A stretch of 34,110 nucleotides of DNA from Rhodoferax sp. (GTDB taxonomy: Bacteria > Pseudomonadota > Gammaproteobacteria > Burkholderiales > Burkholderiaceae_C): positions 1-34,110 of the forward strand of contig JAMFRW010000541.1 in NCBI GenBank assembly GCA_026224975.1, in the 5' to 3' direction. Made by a program: the position numbers and the translations under genes. The notes under the pieces were generated by a model. The model had not been told where the DNA came from. It worked only from the letters and a program-made list of their open reading frames with translations, and ran no database searches. Positions 1 to 12,949 of this stretch are shown in pieces. How positions within the stretch are numbered: the first letter of the stretch is position 1; the number at the start of each line of letters is the position of its first letter.

Positions 1-170
1 ATGTGCGCGGCACCGCGGTCGCCGGCGTCGGCCTCGGCGTGCTGGAGGTGATGACGTCGCAATATCTCTCGTCGGGGCTGCGCGATGGCATCACGTACGC
101 GCTGCTCCTGAGCTTCTTGCTGCTGCGGCCGCGCGGCCTGTTCGGCAGCCTCGGCTTCTCGAGGGCCTGA
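1..170 (+). CDS. LivH-type branched-chain amino-acid ABC transporter permease, C-terminal end (partial)
   Basis: No ORF-track line covers this, but the frame beginning at base 3 is open to a TGA at 168-170 and encodes the last 55 residues of a membrane protein. The segments GVGLGVLEV, SGLRDGITYALLL and LLLRPRGLFG match the usual C-terminus of LivH/LivM permeases: a late transmembrane helix followed by an RPxGLFG end. Such permeases move branched-chain amino acids, urea or related solutes across the inner membrane with LivF/LivG-type ATPases. The rest of the gene lies outside the window. It is unrelated to photosynthesis, so it marks the edge of the photosynthesis cluster or an insertion in it. 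Which substrate it serves cannot be told from this fragment. Confidence 0.75.
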   Translation, partial: VRGTAVAGVGLGVLEVMTSQYLSSGLRDGITYALLLSFLLLRPRGLFGSLGFSRA

Positions 171-176
171 GATGAA

Positions 177-253
177 ACAGTCCCCACGCTCACTCCGTTG
201 GCTGCCTCCCGAGGGGGCGCGTCAGTACCTTCGGGCGGCCGGGCGGTACTGAC
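177..253. repeat. Two-hairpin intergenic repeat directly before bchB
   Basis: Two inverted repeats lie here. GCCTCC (204-209) pairs with GGGGGC (213-218) around a CGA loop. GTCAGTACC (221-229) pairs perfectly with GGTACTGAC (245-253) around a 15-base GC-rich loop. The second stem ends on the base before the bchB ATG. The C-rich/G-rich core resembles a dispersed intergenic element I associate with Burkholderiales genomes. It could act as a terminator or processing site for the upstream transcript, and it leaves no room for a Shine-Dalgarno sequence before bchB. Confidence 0.6.
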
Positions 254-1835
254 ATGCAACTCACCCTCTGGACCTACGAAGGCCCGCCGCACGTCGGCGC
301 GATGCGCATCGCCACCGCCATGAAAGACGTGCACTACGTGCTGCACGCGCCGCAGGGCGACACCTACGCCGACCTGCTGTTCACCATGATCGAGCGGCTG
401 CCGCAACGGCCGCCCGTCACCTACACCACCTTCCAGGCGCGTGACCTGGGCGGCGATACCGCCGAGCTGTTCAAGACCGCCGCACGCGATGCCTTCGAGC
501 GCTTTTCGCCCAAGGCGATGATGGTCGGCGCATCGTGCACCGCCGAGCTGATCCAGGACGACCCAGGCGGTCTGGCCAAGGCGCTCAATTTGCCGATCCC
601 GGTCGTCGCGCTCGAACTGCCTTCTTACCAGCGCAAGGAGAACTGGGGCGCGTCGGAGACCTTCTATCAAATGGTTCGCGCACTCGCCGGACCTTCGGTT
701 CCGGCACCGGGCACTGCGCGCACACCGCGTGATGCGAGCCGCGCGCCGAGCTGCAACATCCTGGGCCCCACCGCGCTCGGCTTTCGCCACCGCGACGATG
801 TTCGCGAGATCACGAAGCTGTTGATCGACATGGGCGTGGTGATCCACGTCACCGCGCCACTCGGCGCCACGCCGGCCGATCTGGCGCGCCTCGGCGATGC
901 GGATTTCAACGTCGTGCTCTACCCCGAGACCGCCGCGCTCACCGCGCAGTGGCTCACCCGCAGCTTCGGCCAGCCGGCAACCAAGACCGTCCCCATCGGG
1001 GCTGCCGCCACGCGCGAGTTCATCCGCGAAGTCGCGACACTGGCAGGACTGGACCCGACGGCCGCGCTGGCCGATGTGCAATCGCGCTCGCCCTGGTATG
1101 CGCGCTCGGTCGATTCGACCTACCTCACCGGCAAGCGCGTCTTCGTCTTCGGCGATGCCACGCATGCGGTGGCGGCGGCGCGCATCGCGTCAACGGAACT
1201 CGGCTTCACCGTGGTCGGCATCGGCACCTACAGCCGCGAGTTCGCACGCGAAGTGCGCGAGGCCGCCAAGCTCTATGGTGTGGAAGCGCTGATCACCGAC
1301 GACTACCTCGATGTGGAAGCGAAGGTCACCGAACTGCAGCCCGAGCTGGTGCTGGGTACGCAGATGGAACGCCACATCGCCAAGCGCCTGGGCGTGCCTT
1401 GCGCGGTGATCTCGGCACCTGTGCATGTGCAGGACTTCCCCGCGCGCTACTCGCCGCAAATGGGCTTCGAAGGCGCCAACGTGCTGTTCGACACCTGGGT
1501 GCATCCGCTGATGATGGGGCTGGAAGAGCATCTGATCGGCATGTTCCGCGGCGACTCGGAGTTTCATGAGGACGCGGCGCCTTCGCACCTCGGTGGCCAC
1601 GCGAACAAGCCGGCTGCGCCCGAGGCCGCACCGCAGATCGAGGTCCCCGCAGAACTCGCCGCAACCGCCAGACAACACGGAGAAAGCCCGCCCGCCGCGA
1701 TCCCGGCACAGTGGGCCCCCGATGCCGAGAAGGAGCTTCGCAAGATCCCCTTCTTCGTGCGCGGCAAAGCACGCCGCAACACCGAGCGATACGCACACGA
1801 CCATAGCGTACCGGTGATCACCGTCGAGACACTGT

Positions 1836-1864
<29 letters not shown>
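254..1864 (+). CDS. bchB: Light-independent (dark) protochlorophyllide reductase subunit B
   Basis: BchB, with BchN, forms the catalytic NB component of dark-operative protochlorophyllide reductase. This enzyme reduces ring D of protochlorophyllide with electrons from BchL. The 536-residue product starts with the family N-terminus ([16 protein letters not shown]). Asp36 (HAPQGD) is at the position of the unusual aspartate ligand of the NB [4Fe-4S] cluster known from Rhodobacter BchB, and Cys95 sits in VGASCTAE. The C-terminus ([14 protein letters not shown] onward) is the small PCP-reductase domain, reached through an Ala/Pro-rich linker at about residues 440-490. The ATG directly follows a hairpin stem and has no visible Shine-Dalgarno site. 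bchH starts inside its last codons. BchN is not encoded nearby, so its gene must lie elsewhere if the enzyme is complete. Confidence 0.97.
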
Positions 1865-6643
<4,779 letters not shown>

Positions 6644-6669
6644 GCCGATCGCACATCAAGGAGAGCGCC

Positions 6670-7371
6670 ATGACCGACATCACCTATCGCGAACGCAGAG
6701 GCCAGATCGAAACCTATTTCGATCGCACCGCCGTGCAGGCCTGGGCCCGGCTGACCTCCGACGCGCCCGTGGGCCGCGTGCGGGCCACCGTGCGCGCCGG
6801 GCGCGACCGCATGCGTGCCACCTTGCTCTCGTGGTTGCCCGACGATTTGCAAGGCCTGCGCGTGCTCGATGCCGGTTGCGGCACCGGCGCACTGGCGGTG
6901 GAAGCGGCGAATCGCGGTGCGCAGGTGCTGGCCATCGACCTTTCGCCGACCCTCGTCAACCTCGCCCGCAAGCGCCAGCCGGCACTCGCCAACGGCGGCT
7001 CGATCGACTTTCGTTCCGGTGACATGCTGGACCCGGCCCTCGGCCGCTTCGACTATGTGGTCGGCATGGATTCGCTGATCCACTACGAGGCTGTTGATGC
7101 GGTGCGCGTGCTCGCCGGCCTCGCCGCACGCACGCAGCGCGCCGTGCTCTTCACCTATGCGCCGAGCAACCCGGCGCTGATCGTCTTCCGCGCCGTCGGC
7201 AAGCTGTTTCCGCGTGGTGATCGCTCACCGTCCATCGTGCCTGTGGCTGAGCGTTCGCTGCATCGGCGCATCGATGAAGACGCGGAACTGCAGGGCTGGC
7301 ACATCGGGCGCACGCAGCGGATTGCCAGCGGGTTTTACACGTCGCAGGCCTTGGAGATCATCAAAGAATGA
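6670..7371 (+). CDS. bchM: Magnesium-protoporphyrin IX O-methyltransferase
   Basis: BchM transfers a methyl group from S-adenosylmethionine to the ring C propionate of Mg-protoporphyrin IX, the step after BchHID and before AcsF. The 233-residue product shows SAM-binding motif I as VLDAGCGTG, followed by QVLAIDLS with its acidic ribose-binding residue. Family features continue in FDYVVGMDSLIHYE and FTYAPSNPAL. I place the start at ATG 6670 because AAGGAG lies just upstream (6658-6664 region). The ORF track instead extends the frame back to 5659 across bchL, which is not credible. The stop overlaps the lhaA start in ATGA. Confidence 0.97.
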   Translation: MTDITYRERRGQIETYFDRTAVQAWARLTSDAPVGRVRATVRAGRDRMRATLLSWLPDDLQGLRVLDAGCGTGALAVEAANRGAQVLAIDLSPTLVNLARKRQPALANGGSIDFRSGDMLDPALGRFDYVVGMDSLIHYEAVDAVRVLAGLAARTQRAVLFTYAPSNPALIVFRAVGKLFPRGDRSPSIVPVAERSLHRRIDEDAELQGWHIGRTQRIASGFYTSQALEIIKE

Positions 7372-8825
7372 ATCCGGCCAAGACAGTCATCGGACTCAAT
7401 TCGAAGCTGGCCAGCCAGTGGGCCCGCGTCGGCACGCGCTTCCTGCCCTTCGCCGATGCGGCCACCACCGAGCTGCCCCTGCCGCGGCTGATGCGGCTCT
7501 CGCTGTTCCAGGTGTCGGTGGGCATGGCGATGGTGTTGATGGTGGGCACGCTCAATCGTGTGATGATTGTCGAGCTGGGCGTGGCGGCGTGGCTGGTGTC
7601 GTTGATGGTCGCGCTGCCGCTGGTGTTCGCACCGTTTCGCGCGCTGGTCGGCTTTCGCTCCGACACGCACCGCTCGGTGCTGGGCTGGAAGCGCGTGCCC
7701 TACATCTGGATCGGCACGCTGCTGCAGTTCGGTGGGCTCGCGATCATGCCGTTCGCCTTGATCGTGCTCTCGGGCGACACGCATGGCGCGGCATGGATAG
7801 GCCACGCCGGCGCCGGCCTGGCCTTCCTGCTGGTGGGTGCGGGTTTGCAGACGACGCAAACAGCAGGCCTCGCCCTCGCCACTGATCTGGCGCCGGAGCG
7901 CGCACGCCCGCGCGTGGTCGCGCTGATGTACGTGATGCTGCTGCTCGGCATGGTCATCAGCGGCCTGTTCTTCGGCCTGCTGCTGCGCGACTTCACGCAG
8001 ATCAAGCTGATCCAGGTCGTGCAGGGCGCGGGCCTGCTCACGATGAGCTTCAACCTGATCGCGCTGTGGAAGCAGGAGCCGCGCAGCCGCGCGATCCGCG
8101 GGCGCAACGACCCCAAGCCGTCGTTCAGCGAGAACTGGGCGCGCTTTGCGGCGCAGGGCCGGTCGCTGCGCTTCCTCACCACCGTGGGCCTGGGCACCGC
8201 GGCCTTCAACATGCAGGACATCATCCTCGAGCCCTACGGCGGCGAGATCCTGCACCTGCCTGTCGGCGCCACCACCACGCTCACCGCGATGATGGCCTGC
8301 GGTGCGCTCGCCGCCTTTGCGCTGGCGGCGCGCTGGCTCTCGCGCGGCGTGTGTGCCAACAGGCTCGCGGCGTACGGCGTGCTCGCCGGCGTGGTCGCGT
8401 TCGGGCTGGTGATCTTTGCCGAGCCGCTGCAATCGGCCAACCTGTTCCGCGCCGGCGCCACGCTGATCGGCTTCGGCGCGGGCCTGTTTTCGGTCGGCAC
8501 GCTGACCGCCGCGATGAGCCTGGAGAGCAACGGCCTGAACGGCCTGGCGCTCGGTGCCTGGGGCGCCGTGCAGGCCTCGGCCGCGGGCGTGGCGATCGCG
8601 CTCGGCGGCGCCATTCGCGACGGTGTTTCGAGCCTCGCCATGCAGGGCGCGATGGGTGCCGGCTTGATGAGCCCGGCCACCGGCTACAGCTTCGTCTATC
8701 ACATCGAACTCGGGCTCCTGTTCGCCACGCTGGTCGCCATCGGCCCGCTGGTGCAGCGGCGCGCCGAGTTCACGCGTCCCGTCAGCAGCCCGGCCAAGTT
8801 CGGCCTGGCCGAATTCCCCGGCTGA
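7368..8825 (+). CDS. lhaA: LH1 assembly protein, PucC/LhaA family (MFS-like)
   Basis: This 485-residue polytopic membrane protein belongs to the BCH/PucC branch of the major facilitator fold. LhaA is thought to assist insertion of bacteriochlorophyll and the light-harvesting 1 polypeptides in the membrane. About 12 hydrophobic segments can be seen. Family motifs include TLNRVMIVELGV in the second segment and GFRSDTHRSVLGWKRVPYIWIGT in the first cytoplasmic loop. Later come GLALATDLAPE and the conserved C-terminal half (NMQDIILEPYGGEIL). Its start overlaps bchM by four bases, and puhA follows after 54 bases, the standard order in purple bacteria. The related paralogue PucC serves LH2; position between bchM and puhA favours LhaA. 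Confidence 0.93.
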   Translation: MNPAKTVIGLNSKLASQWARVGTRFLPFADAATTELPLPRLMRLSLFQVSVGMAMVLMVGTLNRVMIVELGVAAWLVSLMVALPLVFAPFRALVGFRSDTHRSVLGWKRVPYIWIGTLLQFGGLAIMPFALIVLSGDTHGAAWIGHAGAGLAFLLVGAGLQTTQTAGLALATDLAPERARPRVVALMYVMLLLGMVISGLFFGLLLRDFTQIKLIQVVQGAGLLTMSFNLIALWKQEPRSRAIRGRNDPKPSFSENWARFAAQGRSLRFLTTVGLGTAAFNMQDIILEPYGGEILHLPVGATTTLTAMMACGALAAFALAARWLSRGVCANRLAAYGVLAGVVAFGLVIFAEPLQSANLFRAGATLIGFGAGLFSVGTLTAAMSLESNGLNGLALGAWGAVQASAAGVAIALGGAIRDGVSSLAMQGAMGAGLMSPATGYSFVYHIELGLLFATLVAIGPLVQRRAEFTRPVSSPAKFGLAEFPG

Positions 8826-8879
8826 TCCACAGCCCGCCAACACACATCTCGCAAGCCTTCAACCCGCAGGAGACACACC

Positions 8880-9653
8880 ATGGGAACCGGAGCCATCACG
8901 GCCTACATCGATGTTGCGCAGATCGCGCTCTATGCCTTCTGGGTGTTCTTCGCAGGCCTCATCTACTACCTGCACCGCGAGGACAAGCGCGAGGGGTATC
9001 CGCTGGAATCCGATCGCTCTGGCGGGCGCATCAAGGTGCAAGGCTGGCCGCGCATCCCGCGGCCCAAGACCTTCCTGCTGCGCGATGGCCGCCGCGTGAG
9101 CGCGCCGAACTTTCGCGGCTCCACGCGTGAGCTGGCGCTGGCTCCCACCAGCCGCCACCTCGGCGCGCCACAGGAGCCCACCGGCAACCCGATGCTCGAT
9201 GGCGTGGGCCCGGGCTCTTATGCCGAGCGGGCCGACGTGGCCGATGTGACACTGGAAGGCCTGACCAAGATCGTGCCGCTGCGCGTGGCACCGGACTTCG
9301 TGGTTTCGCGCCACGACCCCGACCCGCGCGGCATGACGGTGCTGGGTGCCGATGGGCAAGTGGGCGGCACGGTGCGTGATGTGTGGGTGGACCGCTCCGA
9401 GGTCTTGTTCCGCTACCTCGAAGTGGAGGTGACGGCCGACGTGGGCAGCCGCCGCGTGCTGCTGCCCATCAACTTCTCGAAGATCGGCCGCCGGCATGTG
9501 ACGGTGCGCTCCATCCTCGGCCGGCACTTCGCGCAGGTGCCGGGCACCAAGTCACCCGACCAGGTGACCCTGCTCGAAGAAGAAAAGATCATGGCCTACT
9601 ACGGCGCCGGCACGCTCTACGCCACGCCACAACGCCAGGAGCCGCTGCTGTGA
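8880..9653 (+). CDS. puhA: Photosynthetic reaction centre H subunit
   Basis: PuhA caps the cytoplasmic side of the reaction centre and guides proton delivery to QB. The 257-residue protein has one N-terminal transmembrane helix (IALYAFWVFFAGLIYYLHRED) and then the soluble PRC-barrel domain. Recognisable family segments are KREGYPLE, GYPLESDRSGGR, KIVPLRVAPDFVVSRHDPDPRG and KSPDQVTLLEEEKI. The length is typical. AGGAG lies 8 bases before the ATG. The upstream 54-base gap is the only sizeable break within the bchH-puhB run and could carry a local promoter, though I saw no clear one. The stop codon shares its last base with the puhB start (TGATG). Confidence 0.98.
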   Translation: MGTGAITAYIDVAQIALYAFWVFFAGLIYYLHREDKREGYPLESDRSGGRIKVQGWPRIPRPKTFLLRDGRRVSAPNFRGSTRELALAPTSRHLGAPQEPTGNPMLDGVGPGSYAERADVADVTLEGLTKIVPLRVAPDFVVSRHDPDPRGMTVLGADGQVGGTVRDVWVDRSEVLFRYLEVEVTADVGSRRVLLPINFSKIGRRHVTVRSILGRHFAQVPGTKSPDQVTLLEEEKIMAYYGAGTLYATPQRQEPLL

Positions 9654-10387
9654 TGCTGCCGCACGACCAGGCGCCAGAGCACGAATTCGAGGCCGAATAC
9701 GGCCTGCCCGAAGCGCTGCCGAAAGGCGAAAAATTGCTGTGGCAAGGCTCGCCCGATTGGCGGGTGATGGCGCGCGAAGCCATGCATGTGCGCTCGCTCG
9801 CCGTCTACTTCGCGGTGCTGCTGGCGTGGCGCGGCGTGACGCTGGTCGAAGGCGGCGCGGGCGCGCTGCAAGTGGCCACAACCGCCGGCATCCTCACGGC
9901 ACTCGCCATCGTCGCGCTCGGCGTGCTCACGCTGATGGGCTGGCTGATCGCCAAGACCAGCGTCTACACCATCACCGACCAGCGCGTGGTGATGCGCGTG
10001 GGCGTGGTGCTCACCATCACCTTCAACCTGCCGTACCGCACCATCGAATCAGCAGGCTTGCGGCTCAACAAGGATGGCAGCGGCGACATCCCGCTGACGC
10101 TGGCTGGCGCCGACCGCATCGCCTTCGTGCACCTGTGGCCGCATGTGCGGCCGTGGCAGGTCAAACGCACGCAGCCGATGTTGCGGGCGCTGCCGCAGGC
10201 CGAACACGTGGCGCAATTGATGGCGCAGTCGTTGGCGGCAGCGGCGGGGCAGGTTGTTGCCGATGCTGCAGCAGCAGTGGCTGCTGGCGCTTCGACGGTA
10301 CAAGCGCATCGCCCCGCACCCATCCACGAACGCACCACAGAGCGGCCGGCCACTCACGCCGATCACCATCAGCCGCTCGCCGCGTGA
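9653..10387 (+). CDS. puhB: Photosynthetic complex assembly protein PuhB
   Basis: PuhB is an inner-membrane protein needed for efficient reaction-centre assembly in purple bacteria. The 244-residue product has a soluble N-terminus (EFEAEYGLPEALPKGEKLLWQGSPDW, quoted in two parts by its ends EFEAEYGLPE and LLWQGSPDW) and two to three hydrophobic segments near residues 45-105. A PH-like (bPH2-type) region follows, beginning YTITDQRVVMRVGVVL with FNLPYRTIESAGL. The C-terminus is Ala-rich and probably disordered. The start is ATG 9653, overlapping the puhA stop by one base. The track's start at 9383 lies inside puhA and is an artefact. Confidence 0.93.
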   Translation: MLPHDQAPEHEFEAEYGLPEALPKGEKLLWQGSPDWRVMAREAMHVRSLAVYFAVLLAWRGVTLVEGGAGALQVATTAGILTALAIVALGVLTLMGWLIAKTSVYTITDQRVVMRVGVVLTITFNLPYRTIESAGLRLNKDGSGDIPLTLAGADRIAFVHLWPHVRPWQVKRTQPMLRALPQAEHVAQLMAQSLAAAAGQVVADAAAAVAAGASTVQAHRPAPIHERTTERPATHADHHQPLAA

Positions 10388-10403
10388 CGCAGGAGCCAGC
10401 ACC

Positions 10404-10898
10404 ATGGAACACGCCATTGCCGATTCGCCCGCCGATGCACCCGCACGTGAGCACCTGCACGAGAACCTGCCACGCACGCCGTTGATGGCCCTGTGCGCGC
10501 TGGTCATCTGCACCGTCGTCGCAGTGGCCGCCGTGCGCATCACTGGCGTCGGCGTGGTTCACCAGCCTGACGCGGCGGCCGTCGAAGTGCGCGAGTTCCG
10601 TTTCGAAGACCGTCCCGACGGCAGCATCGTCGTGCTCGATGCGGCGAGCCGTGGCCTGGTCGAAACCGTGGCGCCCGGCACCAACGGCTTTCTGCGCGGC
10701 ACCATGCGCGGCCTGGCGCGCGAACGCAAGCGCATGGGCGTGGGGCCGGAGATTCCCTTCCGCATGATCGGCCGCGCCGATGGCCGCCTGACGCTGGAAG
10801 ACCCGGGCACCGGCCGGCGTGTGGACTTGGCTTCCTTCGGGCCGACCAATGCCGCCGTCTTCGCGCAGATCATGGTCGCGAAGCCAGCGGTTCAGTAG
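10404..10898 (+). CDS. puhC: Photosynthetic complex assembly protein PuhC
   Basis: PuhC supports assembly and organisation of the reaction centre-LH1 core. The 164-residue protein has a short cytoplasmic N-terminus and one transmembrane segment (LMALCALVICTVVAVAAV). A periplasmic domain follows, with the family pattern VREFRFEDRPDGSIVVLDA, GTNGFLRGTMRGLARERK and PFRMIGRADGRLTLEDPGTG. I choose ATG 10404 because AGGAG stands 8 bases upstream; the track's 10254 start overlaps puhB. Its place between puhB and acsF is the usual one. Confidence 0.94.
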   Translation: MEHAIADSPADAPAREHLHENLPRTPLMALCALVICTVVAVAAVRITGVGVVHQPDAAAVEVREFRFEDRPDGSIVVLDAASRGLVETVAPGTNGFLRGTMRGLARERKRMGVGPEIPFRMIGRADGRLTLEDPGTGRRVDLASFGPTNAAVFAQIMVAKPAVQ

Positions 10899-10925
10899 TT
10901 GCTGCAGTCATTCCTGGAGAACGCG

Positions 10926-12014
10926 ATGAGCGATGTCGACACCGTCAAGCCCAGCTTCGAGCCCAAGCAAGGCATCTCCGCCGAGGCGACCACCGTCGCG
11001 CTGCAAGACACCATGCTCACGCCGCGCTTCTACACCACCGACTTCGCGGCCATGGACCGCATCGACGTGAGTTCGATCCGCCCGCAGTGGGATGTGCTGA
11101 TGAACGAGTTCCGCAGCGACACCAACGACGACCACTTCCAGCGCCCGGCCGACATGATGGGCGATTGCTCCAAGCTGCCGCCGGCGCTCTACCAGGAGTT
11201 CTCGGACTTCCTCATCAGCTCCATCACCTCGGAGTTCTCGGGCTGCGTGCTCTATGCCGAGATCAAGAAGCAGGTGAAGAACCCCGACATGAAAGAGCTC
11301 TTCGGCTACATGGCGCGCGACGAATCGCGCCACGCCGGCTTCATCAACCAGTGGCTGAAGGACTTCGGCATCGGCGTGGATCTGGGCTTTCTGGCGCGGG
11401 CCAAGAAGTACACCTACTTCAAGCCGAAGTTCATCTTCTATGCGACGTATCTGTCGGAGAAGATCGGCTATGCGCGCTACATCGCGATCTACCGGCAGGT
11501 AGAACGCCACCCCGAGCTTTGTTTCCATCCGATCTTCAAGTGGTTCGAGCGCTGGTGCAACGACGAGTTTCGCCACGGCGAAGCGTTCGCGCTGCTGCTG
11601 CGGGCCAACCCTCAGTTGCTGCGCGGCCTCAACAAGCTCTGGATCCGCTTCTTCGTGCTGGCGGTCTTTGCGACCATGTATGTGCGCGACCACCAGCGGC
11701 CGGAGATGCATGCGGCGATGGGGCTGGATGCGACGGCGTATGACTTCGAGGTGTTCCGCATCACCTCGCAGATCACCAAGCAGGTGTTCCCGCTCACGCT
11801 CAACCTCGACGACGCGCGCTTTGCGGCCGGGCTCGAGCGCATGCGGCGGATCTCGGTGGCGACCGAAGCGGCGAAGAAGCGCGGCGGGCCGATCGGCGGC
11901 GTGAAGCGGCTGGGCCTGGGCCTGGCGGCGGGCGCGACCTTCGTGCGGCTCTTCTGCCTGCCGGCCACGCCGAACGCGCTGCCGCAGAACGCGCGCCTGG
12001 CGCCAACCTGGTAA
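10926..12014 (+). CDS. acsF: Mg-protoporphyrin IX monomethyl ester (oxidative) cyclase
   Basis: AcsF is the aerobic, diiron cyclase that makes ring E of (bacterio)chlorophyll with O2. The 362-residue protein carries the ferritin-like diiron ligands in [17 protein letters not shown] and [11 protein letters not shown], that is two ExxRH-type motifs plus upstream glutamates. The start is ATG 10926, preceded by a GGAG; the track's start at 10899 is a TTG just after the puhC stop. Carrying acsF inside the puh operon is typical of facultative or aerobic purple betaproteobacteria and indicates that pigment can be made in the presence of oxygen. The anaerobic BchE route is not represented in the window. 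Confidence 0.97.
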   Translation: MSDVDTVKPSFEPKQGISAEATTVALQDTMLTPRFYTTDFAAMDRIDVSSIRPQWDVLMNEFRSDTNDDHFQRPADMMGDCSKLPPALYQEFSDFLISSITSEFSGCVLYAEIKKQVKNPDMKELFGYMARDESRHAGFINQWLKDFGIGVDLGFLARAKKYTYFKPKFIFYATYLSEKIGYARYIAIYRQVERHPELCFHPIFKWFERWCNDEFRHGEAFALLLRANPQLLRGLNKLWIRFFVLAVFATMYVRDHQRPEMHAAMGLDATAYDFEVFRITSQITKQVFPLTLNLDDARFAAGLERMRRISVATEAAKKRGGPIGGVKRLGLGLAAGATFVRLFCLPATPNALPQNARLAPTW

Positions 12015-12062
12015 GCAGCGAGCAGCTTGCCAGTGACCGAGTTCCTTGGTGCGCATCCGATC

Positions 12063-12872
12063 ATGCTCAACCACCTCCTGCCGGTGCTCTACGTGCTGTT
12101 CGTCTGGTGGTTCAGCACCGGCGTGATCCTCTACCTGGACGGCCTGCCGCGCTGGACCTTCAAGTGGACGATGCTGTTCACCACGCTGCTGCTGGGCCTG
12201 GCGCTCGCCGGCCTCTACGCCACGCGTGACGACACGCGCATCACCGGCGCTTACCTCGCCTTCAGTTGCGCGGTACTGGTCTGGGCCTGGCAGGAGGTGG
12301 CGTTTTTGCTCGGCTACGTGACCGGCCCACGCCGCACCGCCTGCCCGCTGGATGCGCAGGGGTGGCGCCGCGCCGGCTTTGCGCTGCAGGCCGTGCTGCA
12401 CCACGAACTGGCGCTGGTGGTGCTCGCGCTCGCGGTGGTCGCCGTGACCTGGGGCGGCGCCAACCACACCGGGCTCTTCACCTTCATGATCCTCTGGGTG
12501 ATGCGGCAAAGCGCCAAGCTCAATGTGTTCCTCGGCGTGCGCAACCTGAACGAAGGCTTTCTACCGGCGCACCTCGAGTACCTGCAAAGCTACTTCACGC
12601 GGGCGCGCATGAACTCGCTGTTTCCGGTCTCGGTTGTGCTCTCGACCTGGCTCGCCGTCCTGGTGTGGCAGGGTGCGACCAGCCACGGCATCGGCCGCTT
12701 CGAGGCCACGGCCGCGACCTTCAGCGCCACCTTGCTGAGCCTCGCGATCCTGGAGCACTGGTTCCTGGTGCTGCCGCTGCCGTCGGAGGCGCTGTGGAAC
12801 TGGGGGCTCAAGTCCCGCAAGCGCGTGCCGCCGGGAACGTCCATCGCACCTCCGGAAACCAAGCCCCTCTAG
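12063..12872 (+). CDS. puhE: Photosynthetic complex assembly protein PuhE (DUF3623)
   Basis: PuhE is a polytopic membrane protein of the photosynthesis cluster that modulates bacteriochlorophyll and reaction-centre production; its biochemistry is unknown. About seven hydrophobic segments are visible. Family motifs include LFVWWFSTGVILYLDGLPR near the N-terminus, HHELALVVLALAV and LWVMRQSAKLNVFLGVRNLNE. The start is uncertain. The track uses TTG 12027 (281 aa) and GTG 12033 is also possible, but ATG 12063 gives an N-terminus (MLNHLLPVLYVLFVWW) that begins right at the first helix, as I expect for the family. No start has a clear Shine-Dalgarno site. A 77-base gap separates it from ppsR. Confidence 0.88.
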   Translation: MLNHLLPVLYVLFVWWFSTGVILYLDGLPRWTFKWTMLFTTLLLGLALAGLYATRDDTRITGAYLAFSCAVLVWAWQEVAFLLGYVTGPRRTACPLDAQGWRRAGFALQAVLHHELALVVLALAVVAVTWGGANHTGLFTFMILWVMRQSAKLNVFLGVRNLNEGFLPAHLEYLQSYFTRARMNSLFPVSVVLSTWLAVLVWQGATSHGIGRFEATAATFSATLLSLAILEHWFLVLPLPSEALWNWGLKSRKRVPPGTSIAPPETKPL

Positions 12873-12908
12873 GCGGCATACCCGCCCCCATCTTCTTCAT
12901 CCGGCGCC

Positions 12909-12914
12909 TAGAAT
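12909..12914 (+). promoter_or_regulatory. Candidate -10 element upstream of ppsR
   Basis: TAGAAT lies 35 bases before the ppsR GTG, in the 77-base gap after puhE, and is a good sigma70 -10 hexamer in an otherwise GC-rich stretch. No convincing -35 element stands 16-18 bases upstream, so an activator or a weak promoter would have to be assumed. Confidence 0.3.
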
Positions 12915-12949
12915 AAAACGGCCCGTCCCCGGGTGAAGGAGACTTGCAA

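Noticed and set aside
170-254. PpsR operator (TGT-N12-ACA) upstream of bchB, puhA or ppsR
   Set aside because: Looked by eye in the gaps at 171-253, 8826-8879 and 12873-12949 and found no convincing match; control may act at a promoter outside the window.
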